From JBBQVO01 sp038211505 (GTDB lineage Bacteria; Chloroflexota; Dehalococcoidia; DSTF01; JACRBR01), in NCBI GenBank assembly GCA_038211505.1, contig JBBQVO010000073.1, forward strand, positions 1-14,582: 14,582 bases of DNA, in the 5' to 3' direction. A program made the translations under genes and the position numbers. This document shows positions 6,863 to 13,299 of the stretch, one piece after another. The first letter of the stretch is position 1. Every line of letters starts with the position of its first letter. The notes under the pieces were generated by a model. It worked only from the letters and a program-made list of their open reading frames with translations. It did not search any database and was not told the DNA's origin.

Positions 6863-7735
6863 TTAACGTTCGTCGATCAGCGGCTGCAGGCGGGCGCGGC
6901 GGGCGGCGGCGGCGGTGAAGTGGCGGATGCGTTCCTGCGTGATCGGGTTCGCGGGATCCTCGGAGGGGTTGCCGCGGGCGTCACGCAGGCCGCCATCCAT
7001 GACGATGTACGAGCCGGTCATGAACGCGGCATCGGGGCCGCTGAGGAAGGCGATCAGGCCGGCGATGTCGGCCGGACGTCCGGCGCGGCCGACGGGCGTG
7101 CGTTCCTCGAGCGCTTTCCGGATCGGGCCTGTGTCGTCGCCGGCGAGCCCGTGCGCGAGCGGTGTATCGATCACGCCGGGGCCGATCGCGTTGACGTTGA
7201 TGCCGTGCTGGCCGAGCTCCTGCGCCCAGCCGCGCACCATGATCTTCACGCCGGCTTTCGTCGCCGAGTAGCCCCAGGCGAACGAGCCGACCATCACCGC
7301 CGCCAGCGACGAGATGCAGATGATGCGGCCGCCGCGCTGCTGCTTGACCATCCGCTGCGCGGCGGCCTGCACCGTGAGGAAGACGCCGGTGAGGTTGATG
7401 TCGAGCTGATCTTGCCAGTCCTTGAGATCGAGATCGAGGACGGAGCCGCCGCGCGCGATGCCGGCATTCGCGACGGCGATGTCGATGCCGCCGAGTTCGG
7501 TGACGCAGCGATCGGCGGCGTCCTGGATCTGCTGCTTCGACGCAACATTGGCGCGGACGACAATCGCATCGCGACCGAACTCGCGCACGGAGGATGCTGT
7601 CTCGGCCGCGCCATCCTCGTCGATATCGACGATGCAGATGTTCGCGCCATCGCGCGCCAGCCGCACCGCCGTCCCGCGCCCGATGCCGGAGCCAGCGCCC
7701 GTGATCATCGCCACCTTGCCATCGAGATCCGCCAT
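6863..7735 (-). CDS. Classical short-chain dehydrogenase/reductase with C-terminal extension
   Basis: The 290-residue product is a cytoplasmic NAD(P)-dependent oxidoreductase acting on an alcohol or keto group. Visible are TGAGSGIG (12-19), an acidic Asp37 at the end of the second strand (which favours NAD over NADP), NAG (90-92), catalytic Asn114, Ser143, Tyr156 and Lys160 (YSATK), and PG near 186-187. The fold normally ends around DGGL (247-250); here a 40-residue extension follows, rich in Arg and Ala, ending in the segment duplicated at 5557-5625. ATG 7735 has GAGAGG upstream. It shares strand and direction with the cyclase-like gene and lies roughly 80 nt below the small phage-like gene. 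Substrate cannot be deduced; a nearby monooxygenase on the same strand hints at, but does not show, ketone/alcohol catabolism. Confidence 0.93.
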   Translation of the reverse strand: MADLDGKVAMITGAGSGIGRGTAVRLARDGANICIVDIDEDGAAETASSVREFGRDAIVVRANVASKQQIQDAADRCVTELGGIDIAVANAGIARGGSVLDLDLKDWQDQLDINLTGVFLTVQAAAQRMVKQQRGGRIICISSLAAVMVGSFAWGYSATKAGVKIMVRGWAQELGQHGINVNAIGPGVIDTPLAHGLAGDDTGPIRKALEERTPVGRAGRPADIAGLIAFLSGPDAAFMTGSYIVMDGGLRDARGNPSEDPANPITQERIRHFTAAAARRARLQPLIDER

Positions 7736-7816
7736 CTGCGCCGCCTCTCGCTGATCGCCCGCCGCTGTACTCGACGAGTATCGATGATCACGCTGCGTTA
7801 GGGCTACTGTCGTCGC

Positions 7817-8032
7817 CTACGTATACACCGCGACGACGACTGCGTCCGACGGGTTCGTCGGATCGAAGAGCGCGACGGCTACTTTGCGGCCGGTGACCAT
7901 CTCGACCGCGGCGATTGAGCGGCTCACCGGCACGCTCTTCAGCCACTGCGCGAGCGATCCGGTGACCTGGACGGTGGCGAGCCAGTTGACGTTGTCGAAG
8001 GCCTTCAGTGTGCCGTTTCTGAGTTCGAGCAT
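7817..8032 (-). CDS. Small beta-rich protein of the phage-like cluster, function unknown
   Basis: A 71-residue product starting MLELRNGTLKAFDNVNW and ending NPSDAVVVAVYT. I do not recognise a named family. It has alternating hydrophobic strands (WLATVQVTG, KVAVALFD, AVVVAVY), as expected for a small beta-barrel or tail/appendage accessory protein. The ATG at 8032 is supported by AAGGAG 4 nt upstream; the frame is open 28 codons further but that part translates the heptad repeat and spacer. It is the last of five minus-strand genes that resemble phage structural genes, downstream of the 656-residue tail-like gene and separated from it by three kinds of repeat. Assignment to the phage-like module is by position and character only. 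Confidence 0.6.
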   Translation of the reverse strand: MLELRNGTLKAFDNVNWLATVQVTGSLAQWLKSVPVSRSIAAVEMVTGRKVAVALFDPTNPSDAVVVAVYT

Positions 8033-8050
8033 GGTGCTCCTTGGGGGGGT

Positions 8051-8068
8051 TAGTCGTTGGTCGTTAGG
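8051..8068 (-). repeat. Heptanucleotide array just upstream of the small phage-like gene
   Basis: Plus-strand TAGTCGT, TGGTCGT, TAGGGCA with a 7-nt period, continuing in weaker form to about 8090. Read in the gene's direction, CCTAACGACCAACGACTA lies directly before the ribosome binding site. The same 18 bases precede the ribosome binding site of the 656-residue gene at 10329-10346. Confidence 0.7.
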
Positions 8069-8117
8069 GCAGGTGGGTTGTCGGTCGGTTACGTCGATCC
8101 CGTTCGCCGAAATCAAG

Positions 8118-8244
8118 TGTCATTCTGAGCGAAGCGAAGAATCTCTTTGGACAGCCGCCGTGGTTCGCTCTCGGGCGACAGGCACACGGGACAGCATTCG
8201 TCGTGATATCGGAGAGATTCTTCACTGCGCTCAGAATGACAGGC
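8118..8244. mobile_element. Miniature inverted-repeat element, copy 1
   Basis: Termini TGTCATTCTGAGCG... (8118-8146) and its inverse (8213-8241) match at 27 of 29 positions around a roughly 66-nt centre. The right 58 bases (8187-8244) match 12961-13018 at 54 positions, so this is one family with the element at 12858-13018. It has no coding capacity and no clear target-site duplication. The terminal motif is of the REP/MITE type widely seen between genes in many bacterial genomes. On RNA it would fold into a long hairpin between two phage-like genes. Confidence 0.8.
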
Positions 8245-8307
8245 ATGGGACGCCGCGCCATCACACCTCGTCACAGCACGCAAACCCCCGCAATATTCCC
8301 CTCCAAA

Positions 8308-8340
8308 CCTCTGTGTCTCTGTGCCTCTGTGGTGAACCTT
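8308..8340. repeat. Octanucleotide array (CCTCTGTG)n ending GTGAAC
   Basis: CCTCTGTG, TCTCTGTG, CCTCTGTG, then GTGAACCTT, ending at the base before the double stop of the tail-like gene. The 21-nt core at 8317-8337 is repeated exactly at 14138-14158 in the same orientation. Confidence 0.75.
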
Positions 8341-8343
8341 CTA

Positions 8344-10314
8344 CTACAGCGCACTCAAATGCAGCTCTTGCTCGAAGATGGCGCGGCGGCGGTCGAGGCG
8401 CCAGCGGATGGCGGCGGTGCGGCGTTTGATCGCCGCCGGAGCGATCAACGGATCGGTGAAGTCGATGACGTCGAGCAGCTCCTGGCCGCAGTTTGGCGGC
8501 ACGATGATCGTGCCGGCGTCGACATCGAGCGCGCGCTGGCGCAGGTGCGCGACTGCTGTTGCTGCGGCGGTGGCGTTCGTCGCGCTCGATGCGTCGCGCT
8601 GTTGATCGCGTGTGCCGAGCCAGAGCGCGGCGTTCGCGTAGTCGATCGACTCGCCGAACGCACCCGCGCCGAACGCCTGCGCTTCGACGATCGACGGCGC
8701 CATCGCCGACAGCCGCACGCTGCGCAACGCGTGCGCGCCGCCGTACGTGTAGTCGCTGGCGGCCGATGCGAGCGGTTCCGTGATCGCGGCGCCGGCGCCG
8801 GAACGCATGCGGATGCGATCGGCCAGGTAGGCGAGCGCGCGCGACGTCGCCTCGAAGCCCGTGCTGTCGGGGTGGATCGTGAACTTTGGCGCGACGTTGA
8901 TCGCGCGCGTCGAGACGGCGGACGCCAGCAGCTGCAGACCGGCGCGCGAGAAGGTGCGCAGCAGCACCGTGAAGTAGCTGTCCGTCGTGTGCACGACCTG
9001 CGCGCGCTGGCGGTTGCGGCGCAGCATCTCCCACGCGCCCTCGATGTGCAGCCGCAGCACCGACGCGCCGCCATCGCGCCGGTGCTCGTACGCCGCGATC
9101 CAGAGATCGGCCATGCGCGATGGCGTGGCGCCGGCCGTCGTGCGATAGCCCCACGAGACGGCGACGAGATTGCCGATGGCGATCGGCGCCGGCGGCCCGG
9201 CGTAGGCGCCCGATGCGTTGTCAAGATCGATGTAGCCGCGGGTGGCGTCGCCGCGTTCGCTGATCTCGATCGCGACGACGTTCGCCGTCATCGTTGTGAT
9301 CGTCTGCGATTGCCGCGCGCGATAGATCGCGTCGGGCGCGCTTTCGTAAACGTAGCCGCTGCCGCTTGCGTCGGCGGCGATCGCCAGCCCTTCGGCGCCG
9401 CCGTAGTTGACGGGCGCCGGCGTGCGCAGCGTGAACGCGCCGGCGACGAACGACATGGCGGGATGCAGCGTCGTGCGATAGACGCGCGTCGCGCCGCCGC
9501 TGAAGGCGTCCGCCTCGACGAAGTCGATGCGGTAGCTGTCGGTGAAGACGATCGACGGCGCCTTGTACGTCACCGACGCATCGGACTCAGCCTGCTGCTG
9601 CGCGAGCAGCGCGCCCCACGTGTTCGCCGTCGCATCGATGCCGTCGCCGTAGACGATCGTCCAGAGCGACGGCTTGAGTGTCGTCACTTCGACGCCCGTC
9701 AGCACGATGTCCCAGTCGAAGCCGTACGTCGTCGCGATGCCGTTGAAGCTGCTGACGCCGGGCGACGTGCTCGCCGCCGCGCCGAACGTGCCGCTCGCGC
9801 GCTTGATGATGTTCACGGCTGTCGCCGTCACCCAGGCGATCGCCAGGTCGCCGCTGCTGTTCTTGTAGGTGACAGCGAGATCCGCGACCGCCGCGGCTGC
9901 CGTCGTGACGGCGATCTCGGCGCCGTACGTCGCGCCGCTGTCCGTCGACTCCTTGAGCTTGATGCCGGTGCCAGCGGCATCGGTGTAGACGATCGCGACA
10001 CGCGTGCCGCGGGCGGCACAGGCGACCTGCGTGCCGATGCTCGACGTGAGGCTGTTCCACGATGTCCAGGGCCCGAGCGCCGGGTTTGTCACGCGCTGCT
10101 GCTTTACGGTGCCGGACTCGATGCGCGCGCGCGTGACGCTGCCATCGGGGGCGACGGCGACATCGTGGCGCGCGATCGTCTGCGACGTGCTGTCGAGCAG
10201 CGCGAACTCAAGCCGCCGCAGTCCCGCCATGCTGTTCTCGACGGTGACGACGACATTCGGTTCCGCGCTCGCGCTCTGCTGCGCGGCGAGGAGATCGGCG
10301 GACAGTGTGCGCAT
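8344..10314 (-). CDS. Phage tail hub/fibre-like structural protein
   Basis: The 656-residue product has an N-terminal region starting MRTLSADLLAAQQSASAEPN, then about residues 80-340 of repeated beta strands with propeller-like phrases (GTRVAIVYTDAAGTGIKLKESTDSG, shortened here to its character: a GxxVAIVYTD strand followed by a KESTDSG turn). From 345 comes EISERGDATRGYIDLDN with an IGNLVAVSWGY strand at 380-390, a pattern I associate with siphophage-like hub or minor tail proteins. The C-terminus (605-656) has PPNCGQELLDVIDFTDP followed by an Arg-rich strand pair. ATG 10314 is backed by GGAGG 6 nt upstream. Two TAG stops follow in tandem. It is not secreted by a Sec signal. The tail-protein call rests on sequence character and neighbours; a purely bacterial adhesin is less likely without an export signal. 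Confidence 0.6.
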   Translation of the reverse strand: MRTLSADLLAAQQSASAEPNVVVTVENSMAGLRRLEFALLDSTSQTIARHDVAVAPDGSVTRARIESGTVKQQRVTNPALGPWTSWNSLTSSIGTQVACAARGTRVAIVYTDAAGTGIKLKESTDSGATYGAEIAVTTAAAAVADLAVTYKNSSGDLAIAWVTATAVNIIKRASGTFGAAASTSPGVSSFNGIATTYGFDWDIVLTGVEVTTLKPSLWTIVYGDGIDATANTWGALLAQQQAESDASVTYKAPSIVFTDSYRIDFVEADAFSGGATRVYRTTLHPAMSFVAGAFTLRTPAPVNYGGAEGLAIAADASGSGYVYESAPDAIYRARQSQTITTMTANVVAIEISERGDATRGYIDLDNASGAYAGPPAPIAIGNLVAVSWGYRTTAGATPSRMADLWIAAYEHRRDGGASVLRLHIEGAWEMLRRNRQRAQVVHTTDSYFTVLLRTFSRAGLQLLASAVSTRAINVAPKFTIHPDSTGFEATSRALAYLADRIRMRSGAGAAITEPLASAASDYTYGGAHALRSVRLSAMAPSIVEAQAFGAGAFGESIDYANAALWLGTRDQQRDASSATNATAAATAVAHLRQRALDVDAGTIIVPPNCGQELLDVIDFTDPLIAPAAIKRRTAAIRWRLDRRRAIFEQELHLSAL

Positions 10315-10328
10315 GTGTCGCCTCCGTG

Positions 10329-10348
10329 TAGTCGTTGGTCGTTAGGGG
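10329..10348 (-). repeat. Heptanucleotide array upstream of the tail-like gene
   Basis: TAGTCGT, TGGTCGT, TAGGGG with a 7-nt period, 14 nt beyond the start codon. Its first 18 bases are identical to 8051-8068. An inverted copy lies at 10642-10668, so the two face each other across the gene-free space. Confidence 0.7.
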
Positions 10349-10641
10349 TGTGGCCGCGGGGCGTTTGGAGGAGGAGCGAAAAAAATCGCGAATAATAACG
10401 AGTCAAGCCGCCCTTCTGCGGGTCACACTCTGTGCCAACGATCGCTCCCGTACGGGTACAGGCCCAGCGCGATGACCAACGGAACTTCTCCTGTCTGGAC
10501 GTTGCGGTCGGGGGGCGTGCGTGGGACTGCATTTTGTTTCGTGACCGGAGAGATAGCACGGGCACCTGCGGTTCCTTGGCTGCGCTCGGAATGACGGCCG
10601 CGTCGCGTTCAGAATGACAGTGTGGCGGTCTCGACAGGACA
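10349..10641. other. Gene-free spacer with a degenerate miniature-element copy
   Basis: About 290 bases with no convincing gene. An A-rich stretch lies at 10379-10400. Bases 10571-10598 and 10604-10620 carry degraded copies of the miniature-element terminus (CTGCGCTCGGAATGAC, and CGTTCAGAATGACA), and CCGGAGAGAT nearby matches its inner part. A short minus-strand frame ending at 10423 encodes LGLYPYGSDRW-like sequence but has no good start, and its upstream half is the degenerate element, so I do not call it a gene. CCCGTACGGG (around 10447) is a perfect palindrome. Confidence 0.5.
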
Positions 10642-10668
10642 CCCCTAACGACCAACGCCCAACGACTA
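10642..10668 (+). repeat. Inverted heptanucleotide array beside the adaptor-like gene's 3' end
   Basis: The reverse complement reads TAGTCGT, TGGGCGT, TGGTCGT, TAGGGG: the same units as 10329-10348 plus one extra heptad, in opposite orientation. It ends 20 nt from the stop codon of the adaptor-like gene. Confidence 0.7.
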
Positions 10669-10688
10669 GCCCCCCACTACTCAATACT

Positions 10689-11321
10689 TCACGCGGTTCT
10701 GCTCGAGATGTTTGGGGCGTTCGTTGTGTACATGCGGCGCTGGCGGACGGTCTGATTGCGGCCGAGGCGCGTGATCTCGCGGCGGAAGTCGCGCAGCCGC
10801 TCGTCGCCAAACGACTTGTAGCGGCCCCAGACATCGTCGCCGCCGGTGTTGATGCGGTTGGCGGCGAACGACGTCCAGTCGAGCGCGGCGTAGGCGGCGG
10901 CGCCGATGGCGATCAGATCTTCGTGCGGCGGCGGTATCGTCGACGACGCGCCGTCGAGCGTGTGCTGCTTCGTCCAGTAGATGTTGATGTTGTCGGCGGC
11001 GGACGGCGGGTTGACGCTGTCCATCGTCAACGTCGTCTGCCACTTGGTGAAGCCGAGGTAGCGCGGCGGGAACTCGCCGACCGGCCACTCGACCGCTTCG
11101 ACGGCGACGAGATTCGTCAGCGATGCGACGCTGAGGTCGCGACTCGTTGGCGTCGCCGTCAGCGTCGACTTCTGTTCGAGCGGCGAATGGAGGCTGTACT
11201 CGGTGACGGCGCGGCCGATGTGCCGGTCGAGCACGGCGTCGAGCCAGCGATACGCCGTGCTGTCCTCATCGTGCAGATCCTGGCGGACGCGAGCGCGGAT
11301 GGTAGTGATGGTGGTGGGCAT
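10689..11321 (-). CDS. Phage head-tail adaptor-like protein
   Basis: The 210-residue product opens with TTIRARVRQDLHDED, followed by RWLDAVLDRHIGRAVTEYS (25-43), the helix pair typical of small adaptor or connector proteins of tailed phages and prophages (LRxRVxxxLxD...Wxxxxxxxx-IxxAxxEYS). A beta-rich middle (50-120) follows, with IYWTKQHTL near 114-122, and a helical C-terminal part (HEDLIAIGAAAYAALDW, 133-149). ATG 11321 has AAGGAG 6 nt upstream. It is upstream of the tail-like gene in transcriptional order, which is the usual phage order (connector before tail). No capsid or terminase gene is adjacent. The call rests on recognised sequence character, not on a search. Confidence 0.58.
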   Translation of the reverse strand: MPTTITTIRARVRQDLHDEDSTAYRWLDAVLDRHIGRAVTEYSLHSPLEQKSTLTATPTSRDLSVASLTNLVAVEAVEWPVGEFPPRYLGFTKWQTTLTMDSVNPPSAADNINIYWTKQHTLDGASSTIPPPHEDLIAIGAAAYAALDWTSFAANRINTGGDDVWGRYKSFGDERLRDFRREITRLGRNQTVRQRRMYTTNAPNISSRTA

Positions 11322-11383
11322 GGGGGGCTCCTTCGTGGTGGGTGCGTTTGTGATAGCGGGTTCGGCGCGCTTTCGAGCTGAGG

Positions 11384-11411
11384 CTGGAGACTGGAATCTG
11401 GAGACTAGATT
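11384..11411 (+). repeat. Heptanucleotide array (CTGGAGA/CTGGAAT)n
   Basis: CTGGAGA, CTGGAAT, CTGGAGA, CTAGATT in exact 7-nt phase. The stretch 11383-11403 is the exact reverse complement of 13204-13224, where a second array of the same sequence lies. Confidence 0.75.
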
Positions 11412-11431
11412 TCTTCGGTCGACTCACTTCC

Positions 11432-11462
11432 CCTGTAGCGTGGGCTTTCCAGCCCGCGCGGG
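11432..11462 (-). repeat. Dispersed hairpin module, inverted copy
   Basis: On the minus strand it reads GGGCTGGAAAGCCCACGCTACAGG: a GGGCT/AGCCC hairpin followed by CGCTACAGG, the same layout as 1048-1073. It lies between the adaptor-like gene's upstream heptad array and the end of the DNRLRE-like gene. Confidence 0.6.
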
Positions 11463-11529
11463 TTAGCTTCGACGTTGCCTGTTCAAGGCGCCCGGCCGGT
11501 CGCCGCCTCCGATGCTTTCAGCACCCTGT

Positions 11530-12261
11530 TTAGATGTTGGAACTCTGCGTTCGCGATCCTTGTGCGTGTGGTTGCGTGGGCGAAGATGCAGGCGTCGGTG
11601 ATGACGTGCGCGCTGACGCCGCTGCGCGGTCGGCGCGCATCGATCCGGCGTGCGGTCGATCGATCGGCGCCGGGTCACGCGCGGCGTAGGTGACGCGGAG
11701 GCGGAGGCGCGTGTCGAAGGTCTGCGTGGCGCGGATCGAAAAGAACTGGGTGGAACCGGGCGTCTCGTTGTCGGCCTTGATGCGGAGGAGGACGGCGCCG
11801 GCGCGGTTCGCGATCGCGTCGGTGACAAACGGCAGCAGGCCGTCGATCGTCGTCGCGCCGAGCGCCGCCGGCGACGCGAAGCCCGCAGCCGGCGGCGGTG
11901 TGGCGACATCGCCGCCCGCGGCGGTCCAGTTCGACGCGGTTTTGTAGATGTTCCAGTTTGCGGCTGTGTAGTCCCAGTCGGCGCGCGAGATCCGTTCGAC
12001 GCTCGCGCTCCAGCCCATCGCGCCGGCGACGCCGATCACGTCGACGAGCAGTCGCGCGTCGGTGAGCGTATCGGCGATCGTCAGCGCGCGTCCGTCCGAT
12101 GCGACGCCGAAGACGTTGAAGCGGGCGAGGCCGCGTCGCAGAGCCGATTTGGCGCCGCCCGCGTAGACGCCGCCGACGTCGACGGACCACGCCGGCGCAT
12201 ACGTCTGGCTGACGCCGTCGATCAGCTGCAGCCCCTCAGGAAAGAACGTCGATTGCGGCAT
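11530..12261 (-). CDS. DNRLRE-like (CBM96-like) phage-cluster protein, probable 3' frameshift
   Basis: The open frame gives 243 residues. Residues about 40-192 have the pattern of a DNRLRE/CBM96-type beta-sandwich: RRGLARFNVFG, then WDYTAANWNIYKTASNWTAAGGD (96-118) and a closing FSIRATQTFDTRLRLRVTY (174-192). Such domains occur in secreted adhesins and in appendage proteins of tail modules; a fibre or decoration role is inferred. ATG 12261 has AAGGAGGA about 11 nt upstream, inside the end of the preceding gene, which it overlaps by 26 nt. After about residue 210 the frame loses its G/C third positions and becomes a Ser/Thr/Pro/Gln tail, while the next frame becomes strongly G/C-third and encodes SGVSAHVITDACIFAHA and more, stopping at 11483. 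A 1-nt indel near 11615-11635 would give a protein of about 259 residues. Confidence 0.6.
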   Translation of the reverse strand: MPQSTFFPEGLQLIDGVSQTYAPAWSVDVGGVYAGGAKSALRRGLARFNVFGVASDGRALTIADTLTDARLLVDVIGVAGAMGWSASVERISRADWDYTAANWNIYKTASNWTAAGGDVATPPPAAGFASPAALGATTIDGLLPFVTDAIANRAGAVLLRIKADNETPGSTQFFSIRATQTFDTRLRLRVTYAARDPAPIDRPHAGSMRADRAAASARTSSPTPASSPTQPHAQGSRTQSSNI

Positions 12262-12697
12262 CGAGCGCGCGCTCCTCCTTCGTCGTCATGCCGATCAATG
12301 CGCCGGTGGCGTCGCTGACGCGCAGCGCGTGCGTCCGCACCGCATGCAGCTCGCCGGCGAACGTGCGCCGGTCGCCGGCGGAGTCCGGCGCGATGCCGCA
12401 CATCGCCGCGGCGAACTGTTCGAGCCGCGCAGGCGCTTCCGTATGCACCCGCGTGATGCCGTTGTCGGCGGCGAAGCGCAGCGCCTCCCGCGTCAGCAGC
12501 ACGAGCGCGCGCAGCCGCTGCCGCGGCGCGCCAGTATCGTCGAGCACCCGCATCTCGCCGAAGATGCCAAAGCCGGCACCGGCGTTGTAGACGCAGGTAA
12601 CGGCGGCGCACTCGATGCCGTCGGCGGCGCGCGCGGTGACGACGATCGTGTAGTCGTCGATCTGCCTGGTCGTGGCGGTGAGTGGTTCGTTCCACAT
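12236..12697 (-). CDS. Small GNAT-like protein of the phage-like cluster, function unknown
   Basis: A 153-residue product starting MWNEPLTATTRQIDDYTIVV. It has beta strands (15-50), a long amphipathic helix (RQRLRALVLLTREALRFAA, 59-77), a strand TRVHTEAP (82-89) and a helix LEQFAAAMCG (92-101): the order of the C-terminal half of a GNAT acetyltransferase fold. The acetyl-CoA loop (Q/RxxGxG/A) is not evident, so catalysis is doubtful. The frame is open to 12787, but ATG 12697 is the first start consistent with ordinary protein composition; no strong ribosome binding site is seen. Its end overlaps the start of the DNRLRE-like gene by 26 nt, so the two are coupled. It is the first gene of the minus-strand phage-like series. 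Confidence 0.6.
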   Translation of the reverse strand: MWNEPLTATTRQIDDYTIVVTARAADGIECAAVTCVYNAGAGFGIFGEMRVLDDTGAPRQRLRALVLLTREALRFAADNGITRVHTEAPARLEQFAAAMCGIAPDSAGDRRTFAGELHAVRTHALRVSDATGALIGMTTKEERALDAAIDVLS

Positions 12698-12791
12698 GGG
12701 TGTTCGCGTCTCGGGTTGTCTGTCGTGAGTTGTGTGTGGGGGTAGTTTCGGCGGTGTGCGCGATGATGTCCTAACGCCGCGTGTCACTCGC

Positions 12792-12833
12792 TGGTCGTTG
12801 GTGATTGGTGATTGGTGGGTGATAGGCGGGCTA
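12792..12833 (+). repeat. Heptanucleotide array (TGGTGAT)n
   Basis: TGGTCGT, TGGTGAT, TGGTGAT, TGGTGGG, TGATAGG, CGGGCTA in exact 7-nt phase (six units). It lies about 95 nt upstream of the GNAT-like gene and 24 nt before the miniature element at 12858. Confidence 0.75.
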
Positions 12834-12857
12834 GTCGACGCTCATGGATGTTGTGAA

Positions 12858-13018
12858 TGTCATTCTGAGCGCAGCGAAGAATCTCTCCGATGTCACGGAA
12901 CTGCTGCATCACCTGACGTGCCGGAACGCCTCCGTCGTTTGTTCGCGAGAGACATTCAGTCGGGACGGCATTCGTCATGACATCGGAGAGATTCTTCGCT
13001 GCGCTCAGAATGACAGGC
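12858..13018. mobile_element. Miniature inverted-repeat element, copy 2, perfect 38-bp termini
   Basis: Bases 12858-12895 (TGTCATTCTGAGCGCAGCGA...) and 12978-13015 are exact reverse complements over all 38 positions, around an 82-nt centre. The right 58 bases match copy 1 (8187-8244) at 54 positions. No coding capacity, no transposase, no obvious target-site duplication. Identity of the two arms suggests a recent or actively maintained copy. Movement would need a transposase in trans, which is not in the window. The element belongs to the REP/MITE-like class whose translated shadow (ILSAAKNLS / SERSEESL) is common in spurious bacterial ORFs. Confidence 0.85.
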
Positions 13019-13130
13019 GCAGCCGGCGGCAGCGCGATCCGGGACGCGCACCCGATCGGCCACGGATAGTTGACATCGCACCTCGACCGCGCGGGCGTAC
13101 GCGCGTAGGATCGGTGTGCGTCGCCCGACC

Positions 13131-13155
13131 GGGCGCGGCGAGCAGCGCCCCTACG
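13131..13155 (+). repeat. Dispersed hairpin module, second copy
   Basis: GGGCGC, 8-nt loop, GCGCCC, then CTACG: 23 of 25 bases match 928-952, with both changes in the loop. It lies in the gene-free space 12698-13299, which otherwise holds the heptad arrays at 12792 and 13201 and the miniature element; no gene is supported there. Confidence 0.7.
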
Positions 13156-13200
13156 CGTGGGGCGATGCCTCGATTCCGACGGCGAGCGTAGTCCTTTGAT

Positions 13201-13228
13201 CCAGACTCCAGATTCCAGTCTCCAGCTT
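13201..13228 (-). repeat. Heptanucleotide array (CCAGACT/CCAGATT)n
   Basis: CCAGACT, CCAGATT, CCAGTCT, CCAGCTT in exact 7-nt phase. It is the inverted counterpart of 11384-11411, with 21 identical bases. Confidence 0.75.
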
Positions 13229-13299
13229 CGCGTCTTGAGCGCACGAGTCTCCGAACGACGGCGTCCGTCCTTGACAGCGCGACTGATTGAGCGAGAAAC

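Noticed and set aside
8203..10395. A 730-codon plus-strand open frame
   Set aside because: It lies antisense to the 656-residue tail-like gene, is extremely rich in Arg/Ala/Asp/Val with no domain, and begins inside the miniature element. The minus-strand frame has a strong ribosome binding site and normal composition.
10423..10600. A small minus-strand gene ending LGLYPYGSDRWHRV
   Set aside because: The last 30 codons look protein-like, but there is no start codon with a ribosome binding site, and the upstream half of the frame is a degraded miniature element.
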